Positions 1 through 8,830 of a DNA stretch of 64,000 nt are shown piece by piece. Origin of the DNA: Marinobacter sp. BGYM27 (GTDB taxonomy: Bacteria > Pseudomonadota > Gammaproteobacteria > Pseudomonadales > Oleiphilaceae); the NCBI GenBank assembly GCA_025153445.1, contig JANZNS010000004.1, positions 434,001-498,000 of the forward strand, in the 5' to 3' direction. Both the position numbers and the translations under genes were made by a program. The notes beneath the pieces were generated by a model, which was not told the DNA's origin, ran no database searches, and was given only the letters and a program-made list of their open reading frames with translations. Each line of letters opens with the position of its first letter. Positions within the stretch are counted from its first letter, which is position 1.

Positions 1-48
1 TCTCAGCCTGCCCCTAGATTTCGCACTACTGAAATACCTATCGCCAAA

Positions 49-70
49 ACCGACCCGTTTGAGGGTCGGT
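49..70. terminator. hairpin upstream of first gene
   Basis: A perfect 8-bp inverted repeat (ACCGACCC at 49-56 and GGGTCGGT at 63-70) with a 6-nt loop lies before the first gene. There is no T-tract after it. It may end a gene left of the window or form part of the leader of the lipoprotein operon. Confidence 0.35.
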
Positions 71-96
71 CCACGAAATTCGCCGGAGAACTGGAC

Positions 97-1299
97 ATGC
101 TGCTAAACGTCAAACACTTCGGGGCCCTTGCCCTGATCACGATGCTCGGAGGCTGCGCTGCAATCGATCCTCCCAAGACAACGGTTTATAACATTACCAC
201 CGTGCCGAGCGGTGCCACTATCTACAAAGGCCCGACACCGGACAACCTGACTGAATACCAGACCACACCATTCAACGCTGTGATGACCAACAATACGAGC
301 CTGCGCTGGTCAAACAGCTATTTCCAGGCACGTATGGAAGGCTATGAAGATACTGAAGTTTTTCAGCAGCCCATGTTTCCCGTTGGTACACCAACAAGTA
401 TCAGCTTCACTCTGACTCCGGTGACGGGGACTGAAGAAGATCTGGCACCTTTCCGCGCGACCAATACCATTCCCGCGTACAAGACGTTTCTTGAGCAATA
501 CCCGAGGACACCGCTCCGGGCTGACGTATACGAGCTTATGATTGAGCGTGCGGCGGTTTCCGGCGAACCCATCAAAGCCTCTCTGGCGCTGGCCGCAGAA
601 TACCCCGACATGGTGCCGATGCTGAACGAAGACATCCAGCTGTACCTCGTCGGTCCTGAAGGATTGAAAGTATTCCAACTCGCCGATGCGATCGAAACGG
701 GCGCCCGGTCTGATGATCTTGTTGTGGCCATCCAGGCCGCGGACAGCGGCTACCGACCGTTTACTCTGGAAGAAATTGATCACCTCACTTCCATGGGCTT
801 TTCCGACGACGTGATCACCGCCATGACAGACAAAACGGAAGCCATCGCCCGCGCCATCGAAGCCGCAAAACATTCACTGGTACTCGCCAATAATACCGGT
901 CGCTACATGTGCCCCTGGACCAGCGACGGCGTCACCGCTGAATGGGTAGACAAGGCGATCAACGCCAACATGGGCGCCACCGCAGGCTCAGGGCTGGGTG
1001 CAGTAGCCGGCAGCTTCCTCGGTTCACAGTTGCTCGACCAGGTACCGGGTGGCTCGCTGTTGGGCGGTCTGGTTGGTGGTATCGCCGGTTCGGCGGCTGG
1101 CGAGGATGTGGGTCGTGATAGCGCCATTCAGGCGTCTGGCGGCTGGGAGTATATCCGAGCCACGTCCGATCGCTCCTTCAACAACCTCAACGACATGGCC
1201 GTCTACCTCAGCCAGGAATACGGCGGACACTCCAACTACCAGGATGTGATGAACGCCGCGGTTGCGATTTATCCCGAGTTGGCTAACCACATTCGTTAA
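97..1299 (+). CDS. PEGA/glycine-zipper lipoprotein
   Basis: A 400-residue predicted lipoprotein; function unknown. The signal peptide ends in lipobox LGGC with Cys20. Residues about 33-110 carry a PEGA-like pattern (VPSGATIYKG, later EGYED), typical of surface domains. Residues about 286-340 form a glycine-zipper segment rich in GxxxG steps, which can insert in membranes. The last 55 residues are a polar tail. A GGAG ribosome site at 85-88, 8 nt before the ATG, supports this start. It is first in a same-strand run of five envelope genes that includes LpoB- and YcfL-like proteins, so a role at the peptidoglycan/outer-membrane interface is inferred from context only. Confidence 0.8.
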   Translation: MLLNVKHFGALALITMLGGCAAIDPPKTTVYNITTVPSGATIYKGPTPDNLTEYQTTPFNAVMTNNTSLRWSNSYFQARMEGYEDTEVFQQPMFPVGTPTSISFTLTPVTGTEEDLAPFRATNTIPAYKTFLEQYPRTPLRADVYELMIERAAVSGEPIKASLALAAEYPDMVPMLNEDIQLYLVGPEGLKVFQLADAIETGARSDDLVVAIQAADSGYRPFTLEEIDHLTSMGFSDDVITAMTDKTEAIARAIEAAKHSLVLANNTGRYMCPWTSDGVTAEWVDKAINANMGATAGSGLGAVAGSFLGSQLLDQVPGGSLLGGLVGGIAGSAAGEDVGRDSAIQASGGWEYIRATSDRSFNNLNDMAVYLSQEYGGHSNYQDVMNAAVAIYPELANHIR

Positions 1300-1356
1300 T
1301 CATTCCGGGCAATGCTGTCTCTTGCATTGCCCGTCTATTTGTTCAGGAGCCGGATC

Positions 1357-1998
1357 ATGACTCTGACTTACAAAGGCGGCATTTGCACCGCCCTCGCGCT
1401 GTCTTCCTTGCTGCTCACGGGCTGCGCAACACAAATTGAAAATGCTGCAGGTAAGCCTACGGTATACGAAGACCCGTCAACCACCGGCCGTGTCAGTGGC
1501 GTTGGTATTGAAAGCCAGGACGTCGTCGGCATGACCGACCAGATGATGCGCGACATGCTCAGCAATCCCATGCTGACCGGCCGTGACACGTCGCCACGGA
1601 TCATCATCGATAACCAGTACATGCGTAACGAGAGCTCGTCGGTGATTAACACCAACCAGTTGACAGACCGACTGCGCATCGAGCTGAACCGTGCCGCCAA
1701 CGGGCGCATGGTATTCGTTGCCCGCGAACTGTCCGACATGGTCCAGCAGGAACGCGACTTGAAGCGTGATGGCGTGGTTGACGGCGGCACCATTCGCAAA
1801 ACCCGGGCTCAGGCTGGCGCCGATTTCCGTCTGGCAGGTCGCATTACCTCACTGGACGCAGTCGACCGCAGCACCGGTACCAAATCCCGTTATAGCCAGA
1901 TCACATTTGAAATGGTTGATCTCGAACTGGGCACCATTGTCTGGAGCGGCTTGTATGAAATGCGCAAGGCAGCACAAGACAATGTCCTTTACCGGTAA
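1357..1998 (+). CDS. lpoB: penicillin-binding protein activator LpoB-like lipoprotein
   Basis: A 213-residue lipoprotein resembling LpoB, the outer-membrane activator of penicillin-binding protein 1B. The lipobox LLTGC places the lipidated Cys at 23. The body has the LpoB/CsgG-type pattern: RIIIDNQYMRNES, then TDRLRIELNRA, then FVARELSDMV, a basic helix and a late IVWSGLYEMRK strand. The chosen ATG has AGGAG at 1345-1349, 7 nt upstream; a longer frame from 1312 would bury the signal peptide. The 3' end overlaps the next gene by 17 nt, implying coupled translation. Adjacent COG3014 and YcfL-like genes match the neighbourhood seen around lpoB in other gammaproteobacteria. Confidence 0.8.
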   Translation: MTLTYKGGICTALALSSLLLTGCATQIENAAGKPTVYEDPSTTGRVSGVGIESQDVVGMTDQMMRDMLSNPMLTGRDTSPRIIIDNQYMRNESSSVINTNQLTDRLRIELNRAANGRMVFVARELSDMVQQERDLKRDGVVDGGTIRKTRAQAGADFRLAGRITSLDAVDRSTGTKSRYSQITFEMVDLELGTIVWSGLYEMRKAAQDNVLYR

Positions 1999-3199
1999 AT
2001 TACGGCCCCTCATCGCCGCCAGTGCCGCATGTTTGCTACTGGCCGGCTGTGCCACTGGTCCCAAACAGTTCGAGCGGGCAACGCTGGATACCAGTCAACA
2101 GGATCTGGTCGCCAGTAAGCCGGCTGCGTTGCAGTCGTACTACCGTGATCTCTACGCAGAAGGGCGCCGAAACGAGGTACTCAATCTGATGGAGATAGGC
2201 ACTGCCGCCTATCGTCTGGGGCTCTACAACGAGGCCAAGTCAGCCCTTGATGAAGCGCGGCTCAATATCGAAAGCGTTTATGCCGACAACGACGCCGCCC
2301 GCAAAGCCCGCAGCATCTGGTATGAAGAGAGCGAAAAGGAGTTTAAAGGCGAGGCCTACGAGCGCTGCATGGTGTACTTCTACCTGGGGCTGATTTTTCT
2401 TCAGGAAGGCGACTACGGTAACGCCCGCGCCAGCTTTATCAGCGGGTTGCTGCAGGATGCGTTTGCTGAAGAAGAGCAGCACAGCGCTGACTTTGCCTCG
2501 CTGCTGTATCTGGCTGGCTGGTCGGCCCGCCTGATGGGCAGCGAAACCCTGGCACAGGAGCACTTCAGGGAGCTTCAACTCTACCGGCCCGATGCCCCGC
2601 TTCCCGGACCTGACGACAATGTTCTGCTGATTGCCGAAACCGGCACGTCACCCCGCAAGCTGGCTGATGGTGTTGGCCATTACCAATTGGTTTACCGGCG
2701 TGGCAAAGACTTCAAGGATACAGCTGCAGTCGTCCGAATCGATGATAGCTGGACCCGTCTTTACCCGATCGAAGATGTGTACTTTCAGGCGTCAACCCGC
2801 GGTGGCCGGGCGATTGACCGCATCGTCAAAGGACAGGTCGAGTTCAAGTCCAACGCGCGCGAATTTGGCACCAGCCTAAGCGAAGTCAGTCGTAGCAACT
2901 GGCTGGCCGGTGCCAGTGCTGCCGCAGGTGGCGCGCTTGGCGCAGGCTATGCCGCGGTCTCGCTGGTCAGCGTCGCTGCCCAGGGGCTGTCCGCCTCTGC
3001 AGTGGTGCGCGCGGATACTCGTTACTGGGACGGTTTGCCGGACACGGTACACCTGTTGCCAATGCACGCAACGGCAAACGAAGGGCTGACTATTCGTTAT
3101 CTGGACAGTCACGGCATTCCTGTCGGCGGCCTTTCAAAACGCTTTGCAGTTCACATGGACGCCAACGGAAACGGCGTCGCTTTCGCCTCTTCCCGATAG
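1982..3199 (+). CDS. COG3014-family TPR lipoprotein
   Basis: A 405-residue lipoprotein with lipobox LLAGC (Cys23). Residues about 55-200 are helical with TPR-like repeats (tyrosine/alanine patterns such as AAYRLGLYNEAKSALDEA and YFYLGLIFLQEGDYGNARASF), suited to protein-protein contact. A hydrophobic Ala/Gly-rich stretch near residues 310-345 may associate with the membrane. The C-terminal part is beta-rich. The start lies 17 nt inside the LpoB-like gene, so expression is probably coupled. COG3014 proteins accompany lpoB-type genes in several gammaproteobacteria; the molecular role is not established. A longer in-frame start at 1766 lacks a signal peptide and is rejected. Confidence 0.8.
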   Translation: MSFTGKLRPLIAASAACLLLAGCATGPKQFERATLDTSQQDLVASKPAALQSYYRDLYAEGRRNEVLNLMEIGTAAYRLGLYNEAKSALDEARLNIESVYADNDAARKARSIWYEESEKEFKGEAYERCMVYFYLGLIFLQEGDYGNARASFISGLLQDAFAEEEQHSADFASLLYLAGWSARLMGSETLAQEHFRELQLYRPDAPLPGPDDNVLLIAETGTSPRKLADGVGHYQLVYRRGKDFKDTAAVVRIDDSWTRLYPIEDVYFQASTRGGRAIDRIVKGQVEFKSNAREFGTSLSEVSRSNWLAGASAAAGGALGAGYAAVSLVSVAAQGLSASAVVRADTRYWDGLPDTVHLLPMHATANEGLTIRYLDSHGIPVGGLSKRFAVHMDANGNGVAFASSR

Positions 3200-3223
3200 T
3201 CGGAACTGAATGAGGAACCCAAA

Positions 3224-3676
3224 ATGAAGATGATCAAATCGCTCACTGTCGCTGCTCTCGCAGCACTATCACTCAGTGCCTGTCAGAGTCTGCCCAGCAA
3301 CTCGACCGACCTGACCGAACGCACGACACCGGTCGGCTACAACACCGTTGTTTTCACCGACTACAATCTCAGCCGTAGCTGGACCGGTGGCCTCTTCGGC
3401 GACGACAAGCGCTATCGCCTGTCTGTGACCAAACACGGCCAGCGAACTTCAGCCACCGGCACAACAGAAGTCTATGTTGTGCTCCGTAATCACACCGATT
3501 TTGACTACCCTGTCGAGGCCCGCACTCACTTTGTCGATAGTGACGAGGTACCCGCCGACGCCGATGCCGTCTGGAAGCGTATGACCGTGCCAGCCAACAG
3601 CGTGGCGACATATCGCGAACTGTCCATCAGTGCCGCGCCACTGAAATATCGCGTTGAAGTGAGGGGGATGCAGTAA
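3224..3676 (+). CDS. YcfL-like (DUF1425) lipoprotein
   Basis: A 150-residue lipoprotein with lipobox LSAC (Cys20) and a small beta-sandwich-like body. The pattern VYVVLRNHTDFDYPVEARTHF followed by WKRMTVPANSVATYRELSI fits the YcfL/DUF1425 family, whose E. coli member sits next to lpoB. It follows the COG3014 gene after 24 nt with a GAGGAA ribosome site, and its TAA overlaps the next gene's ATG by one base. The role in cell-wall synthesis is inferred from neighbours. Confidence 0.75.
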   Translation: MKMIKSLTVAALAALSLSACQSLPSNSTDLTERTTPVGYNTVVFTDYNLSRSWTGGLFGDDKRYRLSVTKHGQRTSATGTTEVYVVLRNHTDFDYPVEARTHFVDSDEVPADADAVWKRMTVPANSVATYRELSISAAPLKYRVEVRGMQ

Positions 3677-4494
3677 TGCGTCAATCCATACTGGCTATTG
3701 CAACGACCTGCCTGATCGCACCGTCCACATTTGCTGCCACTGATCATGCCGAAACGCCCATGATGGCCGCCCCGGTGAAACCGGTCACCTCGGAAGACCG
3801 CAGAATCGAAGCGGAGGCGGGTGAACGGTCCGAGTCTTCCGATGCCATCATTGCTCGCTTTCGCCAGGCCTATCCGGCCAGCCAGCCCCTGTCGGCCGCC
3901 ATTTTCTGGAATCGCAAATTTAACGGACAGGTAAGTGACTGGATGTCATCCCGCCGTACCGTCGTCAGCAGCGCCGGTTCTATAAACGGCAAGATCCCCG
4001 AAGGGGCTGTGACGCTGCAGGGTGAGGGAACCGCCGCAGCCCAAGTGGAATACCGCTCTGCACACGCCAATAGCGGTCAGGCGCCGGCCTTTGAGATCCA
4101 GGCCGGCTTTATCCGCCAACTGCAACAGGCTGGCGCCCGGCCAATGGATCGCAATGCGCTGATGAGGCTGACGGATAACGCTCTCGAAGACGGTACATTT
4201 TCGCGCCTGTCACCGGACAACTCACGGCTCGAAATGCATGCCCTTGCCAAACATACGGATCTAATGATTCAACTTGAAGGCAGCGGTGTCAGCGGCTACC
4301 GGATTACCGTTATCGACATCAAGAGCGGCGAGATCCGCACCATGGTGAGCGCCAGTGGCCTCCCGCCGGAAAGCGAGCACCCCGGGCGCTGGGTAACTTC
4401 CAGCAACGGCTTTGAGAAACAGCGAGAGCCGATTACGCTGGAAGACGTCGGTCAGGAACTGGCGCTGCAGACACTGCAGGCACTGGCACCCTGA
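3676..4494 (+). CDS. secreted LpoB/CsgG-like protein
   Basis: A 272-residue exported protein with a cleavable signal peptide (cleavage near Ala20-Ala21) and no lipobox Cys. Residues about 145-235 contain AGFIRQLQQAGARPMDRNALMRLTD, then LMIQLEGSGVSGYRITVIDIKSGEI, an arrangement like the CsgG/LpoB fold (helix with a conserved D-R, then beta hairpins). I infer a distant LpoB-fold relationship; no family is certain. TAATG fusion to the YcfL-like gene (1-nt overlap) shows it is the last member of the five-gene envelope operon. Confidence 0.65.
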   Translation: MRQSILAIATTCLIAPSTFAATDHAETPMMAAPVKPVTSEDRRIEAEAGERSESSDAIIARFRQAYPASQPLSAAIFWNRKFNGQVSDWMSSRRTVVSSAGSINGKIPEGAVTLQGEGTAAAQVEYRSAHANSGQAPAFEIQAGFIRQLQQAGARPMDRNALMRLTDNALEDGTFSRLSPDNSRLEMHALAKHTDLMIQLEGSGVSGYRITVIDIKSGEIRTMVSASGLPPESEHPGRWVTSSNGFEKQREPITLEDVGQELALQTLQALAP

Positions 4495-4568
4495 TACCCG
4501 CCAGGGTCGGGAGAGGACAGGTTGGCGAGGCGCAGGTATCATGACCGGAATTCCCACCGGAGCTTTTC

Positions 4569-5117
4569 ATGATACCGTCGCAAACCGCCGTGATTCAGTC
4601 CACTCGCAGCTGGCTTGAACGAGCCGTCATCGGCCTCAACCTGTGCCCGTTTGCGCGAGCCCCCTATCTCAAAGCCCAGGTTCATTTTGCGGTATCAGAA
4701 GCGACCGCCAACGACGCGTTGATTGATGACCTGGTCGACGAAATCCAGGCCCTGATGGCGGCCGATCCCGCCGAGCGGGAGACCAGCCTGCTGATCCTGT
4801 CACGCGGGCTTTCAGACTTCGCCGACTTTAATGACTTCCTATCCGTGGCAGACGCACTTCTTGAAACCCTTGAGCTCGATGGCATCCTGCAAATTGCCAG
4901 CTTTCATCCTGACTATCAGTTTGCAGACACCGCGCCTGACGACATTGAGAACTACACTAACCGTTCGCCTTATCCTGTGCTTCACCTGTTGCGGGAATCG
5001 AGCATTACCCGGGCGGTTGATACGATGGACGATACTGACGCCATCTACCGAGCCAATATCAACACTCTGCAACGGCTGGGACTGACGGGCTGGCAAGCGC
5101 TCTGGAAGCAGGACTGA
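4569..5117 (+). CDS. DUF1415 family protein
   Basis: A 182-residue soluble protein of the DUF1415 family, recognised by the early motif WLERAVIGLNLCPFA (with an invariant-looking Cys) and the late signature HPDYQFADTAPDDIENYTNRSPYP. No signal peptide or membrane segment is visible. Biochemical function is unknown. It starts 74 nt after the envelope operon and ends 72 nt before the DUF2868 gene, so it may be transcribed alone. Confidence 0.85.
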   Translation: MIPSQTAVIQSTRSWLERAVIGLNLCPFARAPYLKAQVHFAVSEATANDALIDDLVDEIQALMAADPAERETSLLILSRGLSDFADFNDFLSVADALLETLELDGILQIASFHPDYQFADTAPDDIENYTNRSPYPVLHLLRESSITRAVDTMDDTDAIYRANINTLQRLGLTGWQALWKQD

Positions 5118-5189
5118 TACTGGCCGAAGGCCCGGGCCAGGCGCTACACTTCAAGCGCCACACTATTCGCCACTAAACCGAGGAACCGG

Positions 5190-6599
5190 ATGCCACACGG
5201 CCCACTCACGCTGTTATTGGAGTTCGATGATCAGGTCCGGCGTGACCAGACCCAGACAGCATTGTTCCTCCATCGACGCGACCGGCGTTACGCTCTGGAT
5301 TGCCTTGCCAACCAACAACGGCCCGGTATTGCCGGCTGGCTTGATCATGTCCAGACACGGGTTCCGGCGACAAGCCGACCCGATCACGATTCCCGCCTGA
5401 AACCCTGGCGACGACTGACCCTGCTGCTTACGCCTGTTGGCGCTCTGCTGGGCATGCTGACAATGCTTGGCCTGCTGTTCTATGACGGTAACCAGCAAAT
5501 CAATGTGACCGTGATTATCGGATTTGTCGCACTTCAGCTGCTGCTCGCTGTGCTGACGACCGGTCAGGCGCTGGTCGGCTGGCGCCCCTGGGGCAAGTTG
5601 CTCAGCAGCGTTCCCCGAGGAGACGACAGCAAACGGTCGCAAATCCACCCGATGCTGGCTCAACTTCAGCCCCAGCTCGCCGCCTGCACGGCGCACCAGA
5701 TGGCGCTGGCTTTCGCCGTTGCTGGCTGGCTGACACTGATCGCCATGGTGGTGGCGCAGGATCTGGCGTTCGGCTGGAGTACGACACTGCGCACCTCGGC
5801 CGATGCCTATACCGGCATAGTGCAGGGGCTGGCAGCGCCGTGGGCCAATTGGTTACCGTCTGCTGTGCCATCACTGACGCTGGTCGAGCTGACCCAGTTT
5901 TTCCGGTTATCGGATGCCGTGGGTGATAACCCGGCGCGCTATGGTGACTGGTGGCCCTTTGTCGCCATGCTATGGCTGACCTATGCCATTGTTCCGCGGC
6001 TGCTATTACTGGTCTTTGCCCGTCTGCACCTGCGTTTTCAGGCCCGCAGGCTGCTGCGTTCCCACCCTGGCCGCCAGTCGTTGCTGCACCGGTTTGCCAC
6101 CCCCACACTGGATACCGGCAGCGACCTGACCGACAGTGGCTCGGCGCCGGCGGCACCACAGCAACAGGAGCTGCATGCACTGCCAGCCGGAGATGCGCTG
6201 GTGTGCTGGGCCGGCGCAGGCTCCGAAGTGACCGACATTCGAACCCGGCTTCAGCAGAATGCCAAGGTGTTGGTTCTGCAGGCAGGAGGCACTGCCAGCC
6301 TGAACGAGGATCAGCAGACGATCACCCAGCTGGCAGAGCATGACAGACCGGCGATTATCCTGTGCCGGGCGTGGGAACCGCCCACCGGCGAGCTGGCAGA
6401 CTTTATTCGGGACACCCGCCAGCAAGGCCCCGCAAATCGCGTAATCGCACTACTGCCTGTTGGCGGGGAAACGCCGCTGTCACCAGCCTCGGACATACAG
6501 AGTGCCCAGTGGCTGCGCTTTGTTGAACGCCAGCAGGATGCCAACCTCTGGGTCTGCGCCTTGCCCGCAGCACCTTCAGCGGAGGCCCGTCATGGTTGA
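5190..6599 (+). CDS. DUF2868 membrane protein
   Basis: A 469-residue membrane protein of the DUF2868 family. After a soluble N-terminus (about 75 residues) it has several transmembrane helices: roughly 80-105, 110-130, 168-190 and 252-272, with a periplasmic-type loop between the last two. The C-terminal 170 residues are soluble and look Rossmann-like (ALVCWAGAGSE, KVLVLQAGG, AIILCRAWEPP). DUF2868 genes are habitually followed by a DUF3482 GTPase gene, as here, with an 8-nt overlap. A membrane-anchored GTPase complex is a reasonable inference; no function is proven. Confidence 0.85.
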   Translation: MPHGPLTLLLEFDDQVRRDQTQTALFLHRRDRRYALDCLANQQRPGIAGWLDHVQTRVPATSRPDHDSRLKPWRRLTLLLTPVGALLGMLTMLGLLFYDGNQQINVTVIIGFVALQLLLAVLTTGQALVGWRPWGKLLSSVPRGDDSKRSQIHPMLAQLQPQLAACTAHQMALAFAVAGWLTLIAMVVAQDLAFGWSTTLRTSADAYTGIVQGLAAPWANWLPSAVPSLTLVELTQFFRLSDAVGDNPARYGDWWPFVAMLWLTYAIVPRLLLLVFARLHLRFQARRLLRSHPGRQSLLHRFATPTLDTGSDLTDSGSAPAAPQQQELHALPAGDALVCWAGAGSEVTDIRTRLQQNAKVLVLQAGGTASLNEDQQTITQLAEHDRPAIILCRAWEPPTGELADFIRDTRQQGPANRVIALLPVGGETPLSPASDIQSAQWLRFVERQQDANLWVCALPAAPSAEARHG

Positions 6600-8031
6600 A
6601 GCGCCCAGTTTCGCAGTCGTCGGCCACCCTAATCGCGGCAAATCCAGTGTCGTCGCTACGCTGTCGCAAAATGACGGTATTGCCATTGCGATGGAACCGG
6701 GCACCACCCGCGAAAGCCATGCTTACCCTCTGACCGTCGATGGCAACACCCTTTACACTCTGATCGACACACCCGGTTTTCAGCGCCCACGCAAGCTTTT
6801 GGCCTGGCTTGAAGCCCACAGTGCTTCCGCATCCGACCGTCCGGAAACCGTGCAGGCATTCTACAACCAGCACCGGGATGATCCGCAGTTCCATGACGAA
6901 TGCGAGTTGCTCAAGCCCATCCTTGAGCAGAATGCCGGCATCATCTATGTGGTTGACGGGTCTGTGCCCTACAGCGCCGCCAATGAAGCGGAAATGACCA
7001 TTCTTCAGTGGACCGGGCGGCCCAGCCTCGCGCTGATCAATGCCATCGGCAGCGACGACTACAGTGACCGCTGGGAGAATGCGCTGGGCCAGTATTTCAG
7101 GATTGTGCGCCGGTTTAATGCCGTCACCGCGCCGTTCGAGCAACACCTCGGGTTGCTGCGAGGATTCGGCCAGCTGGAAGCTCGCTGGGAGCAACCGCTC
7201 ACAGCCGCCACCGATCATCTGGAACACCAACGCCAGCAGCGACAGACCGACTCCGCCGATCTGATCACCCGCGCCCTGAGTGACATGCTGCAACTGCAGG
7301 TCACCGGTAGTATCGGCCCGACAGAATCCCGCAGCGCGGCGAAACAAACATTGCAGCAGCGCTGGATAGACAGCCAGCGCAAGCGTGAACGCCAGCTTCG
7401 ACAGGGCGTGGAATCGATCTATCAACACCACCGGATTCAACGGCAGGAAGCAGAACTCCACTGGGCAGGCGACGATGATCTGTTCGGTGATCACAGTCGC
7501 GCGCTCTGGGGCGTCAGCCGCACCCATCTGGCAACCGCCGGATTTGGCGCTGGCGCCATCAGCGGCGTTGGAGTGGATGCCCTGACACTGGGGCATTCGC
7601 TGGGTGCGGGCGCACTCCTGGGCGGCATTGTCGGAGCTGCCGGCAGCTACTATTACGCCAACCGGCTGGGCAAGTGGTCGATGGGGCCGCTCCGGCAAGG
7701 GCATCGAAGCGTGCGCTTTGGTCCGGCAGCCGACCTGCAGTTCGGCTATATTGTATTAGGCAGGGCGCTGAATCACTGGTATCAGATCAGTCATCGCAAC
7801 CATGCCGGTCGCGACCCGGTCAATCTGGCCACCACCGGGGAGCACTGGATCAGCCAGCTCGGCAAAGATGACCAGCGCCAGCTTCAGAGTCTGATCCAGC
7901 GCTTATGCAAAGGGACCACTGACGGCCGGCGTCATGATCAGTGGATACAGACCATCAACCACACCATGCATGCCTTCAGCCAATGGCAGCAAAACGAAGC
8001 CACCGGCACATCGCCCGCGCAGTCCGTCTGA
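6592..8031 (+). CDS. DUF3482 GTPase
   Basis: A 479-residue P-loop GTPase with a DUF3482 C-terminal domain. G1 is GHPNRGKS at 11-18, G3 is DTPG at 59-62, and the usual NKxD base-recognition motif is replaced by NAIG at 150-153. Residues 313-352 are a Gly/Ala-rich hydrophobic segment that could insert into membrane. A GGAGG ribosome site at 6581-6585 fixes the start, inside the end of the DUF2868 gene. The pairing suggests the two products act as a complex at the inner membrane. The changed G4 motif leaves nucleotide specificity open. Confidence 0.85.
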   Translation: MVEAPSFAVVGHPNRGKSSVVATLSQNDGIAIAMEPGTTRESHAYPLTVDGNTLYTLIDTPGFQRPRKLLAWLEAHSASASDRPETVQAFYNQHRDDPQFHDECELLKPILEQNAGIIYVVDGSVPYSAANEAEMTILQWTGRPSLALINAIGSDDYSDRWENALGQYFRIVRRFNAVTAPFEQHLGLLRGFGQLEARWEQPLTAATDHLEHQRQQRQTDSADLITRALSDMLQLQVTGSIGPTESRSAAKQTLQQRWIDSQRKRERQLRQGVESIYQHHRIQRQEAELHWAGDDDLFGDHSRALWGVSRTHLATAGFGAGAISGVGVDALTLGHSLGAGALLGGIVGAAGSYYYANRLGKWSMGPLRQGHRSVRFGPAADLQFGYIVLGRALNHWYQISHRNHAGRDPVNLATTGEHWISQLGKDDQRQLQSLIQRLCKGTTDGRRHDQWIQTINHTMHAFSQWQQNEATGTSPAQSV

Positions 8032-8052
8032 AGGGATAGCTACGGAATGCAT

Positions 8053-8083
8053 TTGAATTCGTAGAAAGGGGCATGTTTATACT
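8053..8083 (+). promoter_or_regulatory. candidate promoter of ectC
   Basis: TTGAAT (8053-8058) and TATACT (8078-8083) are separated by 19 nt, longer than the usual 17. Salt-induced ect promoters are often non-optimal, but no osmotic control can be read from this sequence. Confidence 0.3.
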
Positions 8084-8118
8084 AATGGCTTGTTTGACTA
8101 AACAAATTGGGGATGACG

Positions 8119-8511
8119 ATGAAAATAGTAAAGCTCGATGACATCATTGGCTCAGATCAGGATGTTCACGGACCGAACTGGAATAGCCGCCGCCTGTTGC
8201 TGAAAAAGGACGGAATGGGTTTTTCCATGCACGAGACCATCATCCCGGCCAACACTGAACACACCTTCTGGTACAAGAACCATCTGGAAGCGGTTTACTG
8301 CGTGGCTGGCAACGGCAGCATCGAAGACCTCGCCACCGGTGAAGTTCACCAGATTTCTGACGGCGTGCTGTACGCACTGGATAACCATGACCGCCACATT
8401 CTGCGCGGTGGCACTGAAGACATGCGCCTGATCTGCGCCTTCAACCCGCCGGTTACCGGCCGCGAAGTACACGATGAAGACGGCGCTTACCTGATCCCTG
8501 ACGACGAGTAA
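8119..8511 (+). CDS. ectC: L-ectoine synthase, solitary
   Basis: A 130-residue cupin of the EctC family, which cyclises N-gamma-acetyl-diaminobutyrate to the osmoprotectant ectoine. Family landmarks are [29 protein letters not shown] and the terminal [17 protein letters not shown]. Counting from this ATG, the metal ligands known in EctC fall at Glu57, Tyr85 and His93, which supports the start over the TTG at 8107. A GGGGA site lies just upstream. The usual partners ectA, ectB and ask_ect are not adjacent on either side. The product could work with genes elsewhere or in precursor salvage. Confidence 0.9.
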   Translation: MKIVKLDDIIGSDQDVHGPNWNSRRLLLKKDGMGFSMHETIIPANTEHTFWYKNHLEAVYCVAGNGSIEDLATGEVHQISDGVLYALDNHDRHILRGGTEDMRLICAFNPPVTGREVHDEDGAYLIPDDE

Positions 8512-8561
8512 GCATCCCGTGTGCGGGTTCGTTTATTCATGATAAGCGCAACCACACGACA

Positions 8562-8595
8562 TCACCGGACAGGTTGATTATCGTCTGTCCGGTGA
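8562..8595. terminator. hairpin after ectC
   Basis: An 11-bp perfect stem (8562-8572 with 8585-8595, core CACCGGACAG/CTGTCCGGTG) encloses a 12-nt loop. There is no T-tract, so it is a weak intrinsic terminator or an mRNA 3'-end stabiliser for ectC. Confidence 0.5.
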
Positions 8596-8733
8596 CCTCC
8601 CTGGCTCTCGCCCCTTCGATATAACCCGCTAAAAGTTGCCCTATCCATCCGATTAACGCCGATTTCAGGCCGGCCAACACGCCTTGTGTAAGATCCTTTG
8701 CAGCACTCTGAACAACTCTTTCCCCTAATCCAA

Positions 8734-8779
8734 TTGCGAATCATTTGCGTTTATTAAATTAAATCAATATCATTCGCAA
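8734..8779 (+). promoter_or_regulatory. Fur-box-like operator
   Basis: TTGCGAATCAT (8734-8744) and ATCATTCGCAA (8769-8779) form an 11-bp inverted repeat with one mismatch. Both halves resemble Fur-box hexamers (AATNAT/ATTCGC type) in a very AT-rich stretch just before a siderophore receptor gene. Iron repression by Fur is inferred. Confidence 0.55.
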
Positions 8780-8830
8780 AAATTGATGTGCATATGGAAA
8801 TGCCACCCTTACTCTGTCCAGAGGTATTGC

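Larger units (their letters stand above)
8512..8830. other. intergenic region ectC-siderophore receptor
   Basis: This 319-nt gap holds a strong hairpin after ectC and an AT-rich, Fur-like region before the TonB receptor gene, both listed separately. I see no credible coding sequence in it. Confidence 0.6.

Noticed and set aside
1766-1981. N-terminal extension of the COG3014 gene
   Set aside because: It lacks a signal peptide; the ATG at 1982 directly gives a lipoprotein signal.
6403-7704. 433-codon minus-strand open frame
   Set aside because: Antisense to the DUF3482 GTPase, which has clear motifs; no family features of its own.
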